Source of the DNA: Aquirufa ecclesiirivi
Lineage (GTDB): Bacteria; Bacteroidota; Bacteroidia; Cytophagales; Spirosomataceae
Assembly: GCF_011250515.1 (NCBI RefSeq)
Contig: NZ_JAANOP010000006.1
Span: 1-64,000 of the forward strand
Length of the DNA: 64,000 nucleotides
Reading direction: 5' to 3'
The notes under the pieces are model-generated. The model did no database searches. It was not told the origin of the DNA and saw only the letters and a program-made list of their open reading frames with translations. Of this stretch, positions 18,385 through 26,600 are shown one piece after another (position 1 is the first letter of the stretch; each line of letters begins with the position of its first letter). The translations under genes were made by a program, and so were the position numbers.

Positions 18385-20757
18385 ATGAAACACACATACC
18401 CCATATCTGGAATGACTTGCCAAGGCTGCCGTAGCCACGTGGAGAAAGCACTCAACTCAGTCGAAGGAGCTGTGGCAACTGTCAACCTTGAAAAAGCAGA
18501 AGCGACCATCGAGATGGAACATCATATTTCCACTGAGATCTTTGAAAAGGCACTGCAAGCCAGTGGTGGTAATTACCACATTGGGCAAAGTCCGCAGCCC
18601 ATGATGGCTAAATCTAAACCTGTCGCCATTCAAGGGGCTTTGTATTATTGCCCCATGCATTGTGAAGGAGATAAAACCTACGATAAACCCGGTTCTTGCC
18701 CTGTTTGTGGTATGGACTTAGTCGCACAAGCGGGAAGCACAGAGGATGAAAATAGTACTTATAACAAGCTGCTGTTCAAACTAAAAATTGCCATTGCTTT
18801 CACCTTACCCATTTTCATCATTTCCATGACGGACATGATTCCTGGGAATCCTTTGTTCCAATGGGCTTCCATGACCACTTGGAATTGGGTGGAATTGGTC
18901 CTATCTATTCCAGTCGTCTTTTATGCCACTTGGATGTTCTTTGAACGTGCTTGGCAATCCTTGATGAGTCGACATTTTAACATGTTTACGCTGATTGGTA
19001 TAGGAGCGGGTGCGGCCTGGTTATTTTCGGTAATTGCCCTGTTTTTTCCTTCCATTTTTCCACATCAATTCCATTCCCACCATGGAACAGTCTATGTGTA
19101 TTTTGAAGCGGCTACCGTGATTTTAACTTTGGTACTTTTGGGGCAAGTCTTGGAAGCTCGAGCCCATGGAAAGACCAATGCAGCCATTCGTGAATTATTG
19201 AAATTGGTGCCCAATGAAGCCACTTTATTGCGTGATGGTAAAGAAATAATTGTGCCCATTGATCAAATACAAAAACTTGATTTAATTCGGGTAAAACCGG
19301 GGGAGAAGATTCCGGTCGACGGGCATATTCAGGAAGGACATGCCTCCATCGATGAATCCATGATTTCGGGGGAGCCAATACCGGTCGATAAGCAAGTGGG
19401 GGATATGGTACGGGCTGGTTCTATTAATGGGAATACCAGTTTTATCCTGCAAACGGATAAGGTGGGGGCTGAGACTTTATTGGCACAAATCATCGATTTG
19501 GTGCATCAGGCAAGTAGTTCCAAAGCACCTATCCAAAAAATGGCGGATACTATTTCTTCTTATTTTGTGCCTGCTGTGGTACTTTCTTCACTGCTTACTT
19601 TTATAGCTTGGGCTCTGTTGGCCGATGAAAATGCCTATACTTTTGCCTTTGTCAATGCCATTGCGGTCTTGATTATCGCTTGTCCTTGTGCGCTGGGACT
19701 GGCCACACCGATGTCGGTCATGGTTGGAGTAGGGAAGGGGGCTCAAAACGGTATTTTAATAAAGAATGCGGAGGCTTTGGAGAAATTGGCAGAGGTGAAT
19801 GTGGTGATTATCGATAAGACAGGTACGGTGACAGAAGGGAAACCTTCCTTGGAGAAAATGTTGGTCAGTTCGGAAGAGATTATTGAAAAAGATGTTTGGC
19901 AAAAAATCCTTTCCTTGAATATTTTGAGCGAGCATCCATTGGCCAAAGCTAGTGTGGTTTTTGCCAAGAATTTAGGGATTAGTCCTGTTCAAGTAAACCA
20001 ATTCGAAGCTATTTTGGGCAAAGGAGTTTTGGGGCAAATAGCAGGAAAGACCTATGCCATTGGTAATCAAAAACTGATGGAAGAGCGAGGTATCAATATA
20101 CCTGTAGATTTGTTTAAGCAAGTGTTGGCGGAGCAAAAACAGGGCAAAACGATTTCCTATTTTGCAGATGAAAAAGAGGCACAAGTAGCTTTGGTGATAA
20201 GTGATAAAATCAAAGAATCGAGTCAACAAGCCATCCAAGACTTACAGGCGGAAGGTTTGCAAGTCATTATGCTAACGGGCGACAATCAAGAAACAGCAGA
20301 TTTAGTAGGGAAGAAATTAGGTTTAGATGCTTGGAAAGCTCAGATGTTGCCTCAATCTAAACTGGATGAAATAGTACGTTTACAGACTGAAGGCAAAAAG
20401 GTAGCCATGGCAGGAGATGGAATCAATGACGCCCCGGCTTTATCTCAGGCAGATATTGGCATAGCTATGGGTACAGGCACCGACGTTGCCATAGAAAGTG
20501 CCGAAATAACCTTAATCAAGGGAGATTTACGGGATATTGCCAAAGCCAGAAAACTTAGCCAAATGGTCATCCGAAACATCAAAGAAAACTTATTCTTTGC
20601 CTTAGGTTACAATGTATTAGGTATCCCCATTGCCGCCGGAGTGCTTTACCCATTCTTTGGCACACTTTTATCCCCCATGCTCGCCGCACTTGCCATGAGC
20701 TTCAGTTCCGTATCAGTGATTTCGAATTCCTTGAGGTTGAGGGGGAAGGTGTTGTAA
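18385..20757 (+). CDS. copA: Copper-exporting P1B-type ATPase
   Basis: This 790-aa inner-membrane pump exports monovalent copper or a similar soft metal at the cost of ATP. An N-terminal HMA domain carries the metal-binding GMTCQGC (Cys12, Cys15). A second small metal-binding domain at about residues 88-112 has YYCPMHC and CPVCGMDL. The transmembrane CPC motif (IIACPCALG) is at about 433, the phosphorylated Asp in DKTGTVTEG at 477, an HP motif (SEHPLA) at about 514 and the hinge GDGINDAP near 680. CPC with the N-terminal CxxC fits the Cu+ class. No copper regulator or chaperone is next to it. The gene is tightly bracketed by inverted heptamer arrays at start and stop. Confidence 0.93.
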   Translation: MKHTYPISGMTCQGCRSHVEKALNSVEGAVATVNLEKAEATIEMEHHISTEIFEKALQASGGNYHIGQSPQPMMAKSKPVAIQGALYYCPMHCEGDKTYDKPGSCPVCGMDLVAQAGSTEDENSTYNKLLFKLKIAIAFTLPIFIISMTDMIPGNPLFQWASMTTWNWVELVLSIPVVFYATWMFFERAWQSLMSRHFNMFTLIGIGAGAAWLFSVIALFFPSIFPHQFHSHHGTVYVYFEAATVILTLVLLGQVLEARAHGKTNAAIRELLKLVPNEATLLRDGKEIIVPIDQIQKLDLIRVKPGEKIPVDGHIQEGHASIDESMISGEPIPVDKQVGDMVRAGSINGNTSFILQTDKVGAETLLAQIIDLVHQASSSKAPIQKMADTISSYFVPAVVLSSLLTFIAWALLADENAYTFAFVNAIAVLIIACPCALGLATPMSVMVGVGKGAQNGILIKNAEALEKLAEVNVVIIDKTGTVTEGKPSLEKMLVSSEEIIEKDVWQKILSLNILSEHPLAKASVVFAKNLGISPVQVNQFEAILGKGVLGQIAGKTYAIGNQKLMEERGINIPVDLFKQVLAEQKQGKTISYFADEKEAQVALVISDKIKESSQQAIQDLQAEGLQVIMLTGDNQETADLVGKKLGLDAWKAQMLPQSKLDEIVRLQTEGKKVAMAGDGINDAPALSQADIGIAMGTGTDVAIESAEITLIKGDLRDIAKARKLSQMVIRNIKENLFFALGYNVLGIPIAAGVLYPFFGTLLSPMLAALAMSFSSVSVISNSLRLRGKVL

Positions 20758-20787
20758 TGTAGAATGTAGAATTAGGAATGTAGAATT
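20756..20787. repeat. Inverted heptamer array overlapping the copA stop
   Basis: The reverse complement of the CTACATT array (AATGTAGAATGTAGAATT and a further copy) begins inside the TAA stop codon of copA. Seventeen bases can pair perfectly with the array at 18357-18381. Confidence 0.8.
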
Positions 20788-20851
20788 TTATTGTACTTAT
20801 GAATTAATTAGAAGATAAAAATTTAAGAATTTGATAATTTTCAATATCTAT

Positions 20852-20921
20852 TATTCCCAATTCTACATTCCCAATTCTACATTCCCAATTCTACATTCCC
20901 AATTCTTCATTCTCCATTCCC
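20852..20921. repeat. 14-bp tandem array AATTCTACATTCCC after hflX
   Basis: Three perfect and one imperfect copy of AATTCTACATTCCC lie a few bases past the hflX stop (hflX is on the minus strand). Read along the hflX transcript the array is in the purine-rich orientation, the same orientation as after copA. Confidence 0.85.
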
Positions 20922-20926
20922 ACAAC

Positions 20927-22198
20927 TTACTCTGGCACATACTCATCACTATGCCCCATCAAGTGATTACCGCTTAGCCAGTTCGGAAAGATTTGGTAGT
21001 GCTTATCTTTGATTAGGTTCATGACGGTTTCACGCAATTCGTTCAAATTGCTCTTTTGCTCGGCCGAGATAAAGACGGTTTTAGGTTGATTGGTTTGCCA
21101 GTGGGTTTGTTTCAAGAACTGAGTCACGCGATCCATCTTGCTCAATTCAGGTTCTCCATCCTCATTCAAGGCTGCGCCTTCAAAGAACACGTCTTCCACA
21201 GGGAATAAATCAATCTTGTTAAATACTAGGATGGTTGGCTTATCGCCCGCGCCCATTTCATTCAAAATCCCTTGAACAATCTCAATTTGTTCCTCAAAAT
21301 TCGGATGGGAAATGTCAACGACGTGTAAAAGTATATCGGCCTCTCTCACCTCATCCAAAGTAGATTTAAAGGATTCAATCAGCAGGGTAGGGAGTTTACG
21401 AATAAAGCCTACGGTGTCTGTCAAAAGGAAAGGAATACCTTCCCAGCTTACTTTACGAACAGTAGAGTCTACTGTAGCAAATAATTTATTCTCAGCAAAG
21501 ACATCAGCCTTAGCCAATTTTTGCATCAAAGTAGATTTACCTACGTTGGTATACCCCACCAAAGACACGCGCACCATGCGGTCGCGGTTCTTACGCTGAG
21601 TATAGGTTTGTCGGTCTATAGCCTCTAACTTTTCTTTCAAAAAGGCAATGCGGTCATTGGCAATACGACGGTCAGTTTCTAATTCCTTTTCACCTGGACC
21701 ACGCATACCCACACCACCTCGTTGCTTGGAAAGGTGAGACCACATGCGGGTCAAACGAGGCAACATGTATTGGTACTGCGCCAATTCCACCTGGGTTTTA
21801 GCCTGTACCGTTTTAGCTCTTTGAGCAAATATGTTCAAGATCAACAAACTACGGTCCAAAACTTTCATTTCTTTACCGCACAATGATATCTCGTATTCAA
21901 TGTTCCTAACCTGTGAGGGCGACAAATCATCGTCAAAGATGATCATATCCACATCTTTGTCAATCACATACCGAATTACATCATCCAATTTACCTTTACC
22001 CACATAGGTGCGGTTATCTGGCTTGGCTAGTTTTTGAGTAAAACTTTGCAAAGTCAAAACCCCTGAGGTAGAGGCCAAAAAAGCTAGCTCGGCCAGATAC
22101 TCGGCCGTTTGCTGTGCATTTTGTTTTTGAGTAGTCACAGCCACTAAGACGGCGGTTTCTTGCTCTTTATCAGTACTATATCCCTTTTCTTCTCCCAT
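20927..22198 (-). CDS. hflX: GTPase HflX
   Basis: This 423-aa protein is a ribosome-associated TRAFAC GTPase thought to split stalled or stressed ribosomes. An N-terminal HflX domain (about 25-120, with NRTYVGKGKLDD) is followed by a linker containing RGGVGMRGPGEKELE. The G domain has G1 GYTNVGKST, G3 DTVGF and G4 NKID, then the C-terminal tail. The length is normal for Bacteroidota. It is transcribed alone: a terminator lies upstream between it and the DUF2911 gene, and it converges with copA. Confidence 0.95.
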   Translation of the reverse strand: MGEEKGYSTDKEQETAVLVAVTTQKQNAQQTAEYLAELAFLASTSGVLTLQSFTQKLAKPDNRTYVGKGKLDDVIRYVIDKDVDMIIFDDDLSPSQVRNIEYEISLCGKEMKVLDRSLLILNIFAQRAKTVQAKTQVELAQYQYMLPRLTRMWSHLSKQRGGVGMRGPGEKELETDRRIANDRIAFLKEKLEAIDRQTYTQRKNRDRMVRVSLVGYTNVGKSTLMQKLAKADVFAENKLFATVDSTVRKVSWEGIPFLLTDTVGFIRKLPTLLIESFKSTLDEVREADILLHVVDISHPNFEEQIEIVQGILNEMGAGDKPTILVFNKIDLFPVEDVFFEGAALNEDGEPELSKMDRVTQFLKQTHWQTNQPKTVFISAEQKSNLNELRETVMNLIKDKHYQIFPNWLSGNHLMGHSDEYVPE

Positions 22199-22209
22199 AT
22201 ATAAGCTAA

Positions 22210-22239
22210 AAAAAGCCTTCCCGTTAAGAAAGGCTTTTT
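22210..22239 (-). terminator. Rho-independent terminator of the atpA-atpG-DUF2911 run
   Basis: Arms AAAAAGCCTT (22210-22219) and AAGGCTTTTT (22230-22239) flank a 10-nt loop. On the minus strand the stem is followed by a T-run. It lies 20 bp after the DUF2911 stop and 12 bp before hflX. Confidence 0.8.
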
Positions 22240-22258
22240 CAAATTAAGCAATTCTATT

Positions 22259-23083
22259 TTATAAGCCCTTAATTAATTTCTCATTAAGTGCTACGTAATC
22301 ATCATTTTTAGCAGCTTTCGCCAATTCAATGGATTTCAAAGCCGTTGCTTTGGCACCCGTTTTATCTCCCATTTTCGCTTGAATCTTCGCTTTTAAATGG
22401 AATACCCAAAAAGCTGTAGGATTAGAATCCGTTGCTTTTGAAACCCATTCCAAAGCCTTGTTTAAATCACGTCCCGTCTCAAAATAGTAGGAAGCAGACT
22501 CAAAATAGGGTTTAGTATCAGCACTCATCACTTTTTCAATGGAAGCAGCAATCTTAGCATCAATCTCTGTTTCTACCGGAATAGACACGAAAGTCTTTTC
22601 CCAAGATATTTGTATGAACATCTTATTAGCAGCAACTAGTTCAAATTGGTATGCCAAAGATTCCACAGGATATTGCAAAGTAGCTGTTGGTACAGATACG
22701 GTCAATACATTTTCCTCCGGGTGGTAATTGAAAACTCCGTCTGTTCCTTTATTTAAGATAATTTCCCAAGATTTCTCCGTAGGATTAATCATCAATTGGT
22801 AAGAACCAGCTTTCAAGCTTTTGCCCATGATTTTAACATCTTCACCAAAAGTGATTTTGGTAGGAGCATTGGCACCCGCTCTCCATAATTTGCCGAAAGG
22901 AACAATATCACCAAAAATCTTACGGCCACGTAGGGCAGGACGAGAATAAGTGATCTCTACAGATGAAAGAGAAAACTCTTGTTTGATGGTTTGTGTCGGA
23001 CTTGGAGTCGGAGTTTTGAATGATTGCGCTTGGGCATTCATTCCTAAAACTGACAAAACCAGAAGCAATATGATCTTTTTCAT
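22259..23083 (-). CDS. DUF2911 domain protein, exported
   Basis: This 274-aa protein has a cleavable signal peptide (MKKIILLLVLSVLGMNAQAQ). The DUF2911 domain follows at about residues 25-165 with the family hallmark ITYSRPALRGRKIFGDIVPFGKLWR (shown in part: SRPALRGRKIFG). The C-terminal 80 residues read as a helical, TPR-like segment (AKxQAKMGDKTGAKATALKS). The biochemical role of the family is unknown. It starts 5 bp after the atpG stop and ends at a terminator, so it is probably cotranscribed with atpA and atpG; whether it has any link to ATP synthase is not known. Confidence 0.85.
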   Translation of the reverse strand: MKKIILLLVLSVLGMNAQAQSFKTPTPSPTQTIKQEFSLSSVEITYSRPALRGRKIFGDIVPFGKLWRAGANAPTKITFGEDVKIMGKSLKAGSYQLMINPTEKSWEIILNKGTDGVFNYHPEENVLTVSVPTATLQYPVESLAYQFELVAANKMFIQISWEKTFVSIPVETEIDAKIAASIEKVMSADTKPYFESASYYFETGRDLNKALEWVSKATDSNPTAFWVFHLKAKIQAKMGDKTGAKATALKSIELAKAAKNDDYVALNEKLIKGL

Positions 23084-23088
23084 AGGAT

Positions 23089-23970
23089 TTAAGCAGATAA
23101 GGCCTCAGCTCCACCTACGATCTCAAGGATCTCGTTGGTAATTGCGGCTTGACGTGAACGGTTATATTCTAATTTCAATGCTTTAATCAATTCACCGGCA
23201 TTGTCTGTCGCCTTATCCATGGCTGTCATACGAGCACCATGCTCAGAAGCATTGGACTCTAATAAAGCACGGAAAATGGACAATTTGATGGATTTTGGAA
23301 TCAATTCATTGATGATTTCTGCCTCAGATGGTTCAAAAATATAATCCACTGCTGAAGGTTTTACATCACCTGTATTGCTTTCTTGCAAAGGCAATAATTG
23401 CTCCGTGCGAATGATTTGAGTCGCTACGTTTTTGAATTCGTTGAAAACGATTTCTACGACGTCGTATTGTTTTTCAGCAAAGCCATTCAATACTTCTTCT
23501 CCTATCAAACGCGCATTGCCAAAATTCAATTTGGTATAAATATCTTGGTAATCAGCGTTCAGCTTGTAGCCTCTACGACCTAAATATTCACCCCCTTTTT
23601 TACCTAATGGCATCACGGTTACTTGACCCGCTTGGTTCAAAGCCGCGTATTTTTGTTGAATTAAAGCAATGGTTGCTTTACCAATGTTCGCATTAAAAGC
23701 ACCACACAAACCACGGTCAGATGTTACCACCAAAATTAATACGTTTTTGATTTCACGTACTTCAGTGAATGGATTCTCTTTTCCTGCATCCGTACGTCCT
23801 GATACTGTCGCAATCATTTCTGATAACTTCTTAGAATAAGGGCGCATTTGGACAATGGCATCAGTGGCACGACGCAACTTCGCTGCCGAAACCATTTTCA
23901 TGGCCTTGGTGATTTGTTGCGTCGAATTAACTGAAACAATTCTATTTCTTACTTCTTTTAAGGAAGCCAT
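23089..23970 (-). CDS. atpG: ATP synthase F1 gamma subunit
   Basis: This 293-aa protein is the central rotor stalk of F1-ATPase. The N-terminal ASLKEVRNRIVSVNSTQQIT and C-terminal coiled-coil (MTAMDKATDNAGELI, YNRSRQAAITNEILEIVGG) are diagnostic. The middle holds the usual SDRGLCGAFN segment. It follows atpA by 14 bp and precedes the DUF2911 gene by 5 bp. Confidence 0.97.
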   Translation of the reverse strand: MASLKEVRNRIVSVNSTQQITKAMKMVSAAKLRRATDAIVQMRPYSKKLSEMIATVSGRTDAGKENPFTEVREIKNVLILVVTSDRGLCGAFNANIGKATIALIQQKYAALNQAGQVTVMPLGKKGGEYLGRRGYKLNADYQDIYTKLNFGNARLIGEEVLNGFAEKQYDVVEIVFNEFKNVATQIIRTEQLLPLQESNTGDVKPSAVDYIFEPSEAEIINELIPKSIKLSIFRALLESNASEHGARMTAMDKATDNAGELIKALKLEYNRSRQAAITNEILEIVGGAEALSA

Positions 23971-23984
23971 ACGATTCTAATTTT

Positions 23985-25565
23985 TTAAACTGCGTATTTA
24001 GCTGCTACTTCATTTCCTACACGCTTCAGTGTAGCTGTCAAGGTATCATCAAATTTACCTGCTCCTAAAGCATCCAATGTTGCTTTTTCAGTGGCACGTA
24101 ATACTTGGATGAAATCTTTTTCAAATTCACGTACTTTCTCTACGGGTACCTTATCCAAGTTACCTGTTGTAGCCAAGTAAATCATAGCTACTTGATCTTC
24201 TACGCGTTGTGGAGAGAATTGAGGTTGTTTCAACATCTCTAAGTTACGACGACCACGGTCGATCGTTAATTTGGTAGAAGCATCCAAATCAGATCCGAAC
24301 TTAGCAAAAGCTTCCAATTCACGGAATTGAGCTTGATCTAATTTCAAGGTACCTGCTACTTTCTTCATTGACTTAATCTGTGCGTTACCACCTACACGAG
24401 ATACCGAAATACCTACGTTGATCGCTGGACGAATACCGGCGTTGAATAAGTTAGACTCTAAGAAAATCTGACCGTCCGTAATCGAAATTACGTTGGTAGG
24501 GATATAAGCAGAAACGTCACCCGCTTGTGTTTCAATGATCGGAAGAGCAGTTAAACTACCACCACCTTTAACCAAATGCTTAATTGAATCTGGTAAATCA
24601 TTCATCGACTGAGCAATAGCATCCGAAGCATTTACTTTAGCTGCACGCTCCAATAAACGAGAGTGAAGGTAGAAAACGTCACCAGGATATGCTTCACGTC
24701 CTGGTGGGCGACGAAGTAATAAGGACACTTCACGGTAGGCTACAGCTTGCTTAGAAAGGTCATCATAAACAACCAAAGCAGCACGACCAGTATCACGGAA
24801 GAATTCACCAATCGCTGCACCTGTAAATGGAGCGTAGAATTGCATGGGAGCTGGATCTGCCGCACTCGCCGAAACGATTACGGTATACTCCATAGCACCT
24901 GCTTTACGCAATGTTTGCTCTACTTGTTTGATGGTAGATGCTTTCTGACCGATGGCTACATAAATACAAAAAACAGGCTCCCCTTTATCGTAAAATTCTT
25001 TTTGATTAATAATCGTATCAATACAAACAGCTGTTTTTCCTGTTTGACGGTCACCAATAACTAACTCACGCTGACCACGTCCTACTGGGATCATAGCATC
25101 GATCGCTTTGATACCTGTTTGAAGAGGTTCTGTTACGGGTTGACGGAAAATTACCCCTGGTGCTTTACGCTCCAATGGCATTTCGTATAAATCTCCCGTG
25201 ATAGGACCATTTCCGTCGATAGGCTCACCTAAGGTGTTTACTACACGACCTAAAATGCCATCACCCACTTTAACCGAAGCAATTAACTTGGTTCTCTTTA
25301 CGGTATCGCCCTCTTTCACCAAGGTGGATTCGCCTAATAATACGGCTCCCACATTGTCTTCTTCTAGGTTCAATGCCAAGGCTTTCAATCCGTTTTCAAA
25401 AACGATCAACTCACCTGCTTGTACATTGGATAACCCGTAAATACGAGCTACACCATCACCCACTTGGAGTACGGTACCTACTTCTTCTAATTCTGCTTGG
25501 GTCTTAGCCTGAGATAATTGCTCCCTAAGGATGGCTGAAACTTCGTCTGGTCTTACTGATGCCAT
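23985..25565 (-). CDS. atpA: ATP synthase F1 alpha subunit
   Basis: This 526-aa protein is the non-catalytic nucleotide-binding subunit of F1. The P-loop [10 protein letters not shown] and the signature [14 protein letters not shown] are clear. It leads the atpA-atpG-DUF2911 run. The upstream neighbour is a divergent isomerase gene rather than atpH or atpF, so the membrane-sector genes and atpD/atpC must lie elsewhere. A -7 box lies 58 bp upstream. Confidence 0.97.
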   Translation of the reverse strand: MASVRPDEVSAILREQLSQAKTQAELEEVGTVLQVGDGVARIYGLSNVQAGELIVFENGLKALALNLEEDNVGAVLLGESTLVKEGDTVKRTKLIASVKVGDGILGRVVNTLGEPIDGNGPITGDLYEMPLERKAPGVIFRQPVTEPLQTGIKAIDAMIPVGRGQRELVIGDRQTGKTAVCIDTIINQKEFYDKGEPVFCIYVAIGQKASTIKQVEQTLRKAGAMEYTVIVSASAADPAPMQFYAPFTGAAIGEFFRDTGRAALVVYDDLSKQAVAYREVSLLLRRPPGREAYPGDVFYLHSRLLERAAKVNASDAIAQSMNDLPDSIKHLVKGGGSLTALPIIETQAGDVSAYIPTNVISITDGQIFLESNLFNAGIRPAINVGISVSRVGGNAQIKSMKKVAGTLKLDQAQFRELEAFAKFGSDLDASTKLTIDRGRRNLEMLKQPQFSPQRVEDQVAMIYLATTGNLDKVPVEKVREFEKDFIQVLRATEKATLDALGAGKFDDTLTATLKRVGNEVAAKYAV

Positions 25566-25622
25566 GTTAAAATGGAGTTTTCTGGGATGTTAAATACTTA
25601 TTTTGAACTAAATTTTCGGGTG

Positions 25623-25630
25623 CAAAATTA
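25623..25630 (-). promoter_or_regulatory. -7 box upstream of atpA
   Basis: On the minus strand this reads TAATTTTG, a match to TAnnTTTG, giving a leader of about 50 nt. The same octamer occurs before asnS. I see no TTG at the usual -33 spacing. Confidence 0.4.
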
Positions 25631-25805
25631 GTTATGAAATTTCAATATTCCCATAACTATTGCAAAAAATGTATGAATTCATAAGACTTTTTTTAGATAC
25701 ATGCCGTTAGGTCAATAGAGGCTCTGTTAAATGCCGTTAAAATAATTGAGAAAGAGCCATTTTTCTGTATCTTAGAGGCTTTGTTTGACTATATTAATAA
25801 AATCT

Positions 25806-26582
25806 ATGAAATTTCCATTGACACGATTAACGACTATTCTTACACTATCTGTACTATCTTTTTCCACTTTTGCTCAGACAAAACCTGCCGCTAAAACTAA
25901 AGTAGCCGCTAAACCTGCTGCTTCAGATCCTAAAGCGAAAGCCGCTCCTCATGCTGGTGCTCATTTTGCTAGTACGCTGGATTCTGTTTCTTATGCCGTA
26001 GGTGTTTTGGTCGCTCAAAATTTCAAATCTCAAAATGTTGTCTTGAAACCTGAAACCGTTGCCAAAGGTTTTGCTGCAGCCACACAAGGTAGCACTTTAA
26101 GCCTCAGCGAACAAGATTGCCAAAAAATAGTGAATAACTTCATGATGCGTAATCAGGAAAGACAAATGGCGGAAGGAGCCAAGCAGTTTTTGCCTAATAA
26201 AGAGGCTGGCGAAAAGTTTTTAGCCGAAAACAAAAAGAAAGCTGGTGTGTTAGTTACACTGAGCGGTTTACAATATGAAATCATCAAAGCAGGGGATGGT
26301 CTTAAGCCAACCTCTTCTGACAAGGTTAAAACCCATTATCATGGAACTCTGATTGACGGTACCGTGTTTGATTCTTCTGTGGACCGTGGAGAGCCAATCT
26401 CTTTCCCAGTTACAGGTGTAATCCCAGGTTGGGTAGAGGCTTTACAGATGATGCCAGTAGGTTCTAAATGGAAATTGTACATTCCTCAAGAACTAGCCTA
26501 TGGCATCCGCGGCGGTGGAGCAGCCATTAAACCTTATTCTGCCTTGATTTTTGAAGTTGAATTGATTGCCATCGAAAAATAA
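25806..26582 (+). CDS. fkpA: FKBP-type peptidyl-prolyl isomerase, exported
   Basis: This 258-aa protein is predicted to be a periplasmic or surface-anchored prolyl isomerase and chaperone. An open frame begins at a TTG at 25785, but the ATG at 25806 starts a proper signal peptide (MKFPLTRLTTILTLSVLSFSTFAQ), so I chose that. An Ala/Lys/Pro-rich linker is followed by an FKBP_N dimerisation helix domain (SVSYAVGVLVAQNFKSQ) and the FKBP catalytic domain from about residue 165 (YHGTLIDGTVFDSS, IPGWVEAL, IPQELAYG). It is followed 18 bp later by the Prc protease gene, a sensible envelope quality-control pair. The symbol is by family resemblance. Confidence 0.88.
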   Translation: MKFPLTRLTTILTLSVLSFSTFAQTKPAAKTKVAAKPAASDPKAKAAPHAGAHFASTLDSVSYAVGVLVAQNFKSQNVVLKPETVAKGFAAATQGSTLSLSEQDCQKIVNNFMMRNQERQMAEGAKQFLPNKEAGEKFLAENKKKAGVLVTLSGLQYEIIKAGDGLKPTSSDKVKTHYHGTLIDGTVFDSSVDRGEPISFPVTGVIPGWVEALQMMPVGSKWKLYIPQELAYGIRGGGAAIKPYSALIFEVELIAIEK

Positions 26583-26600
26583 CAAAACGTATTCAGGTAT

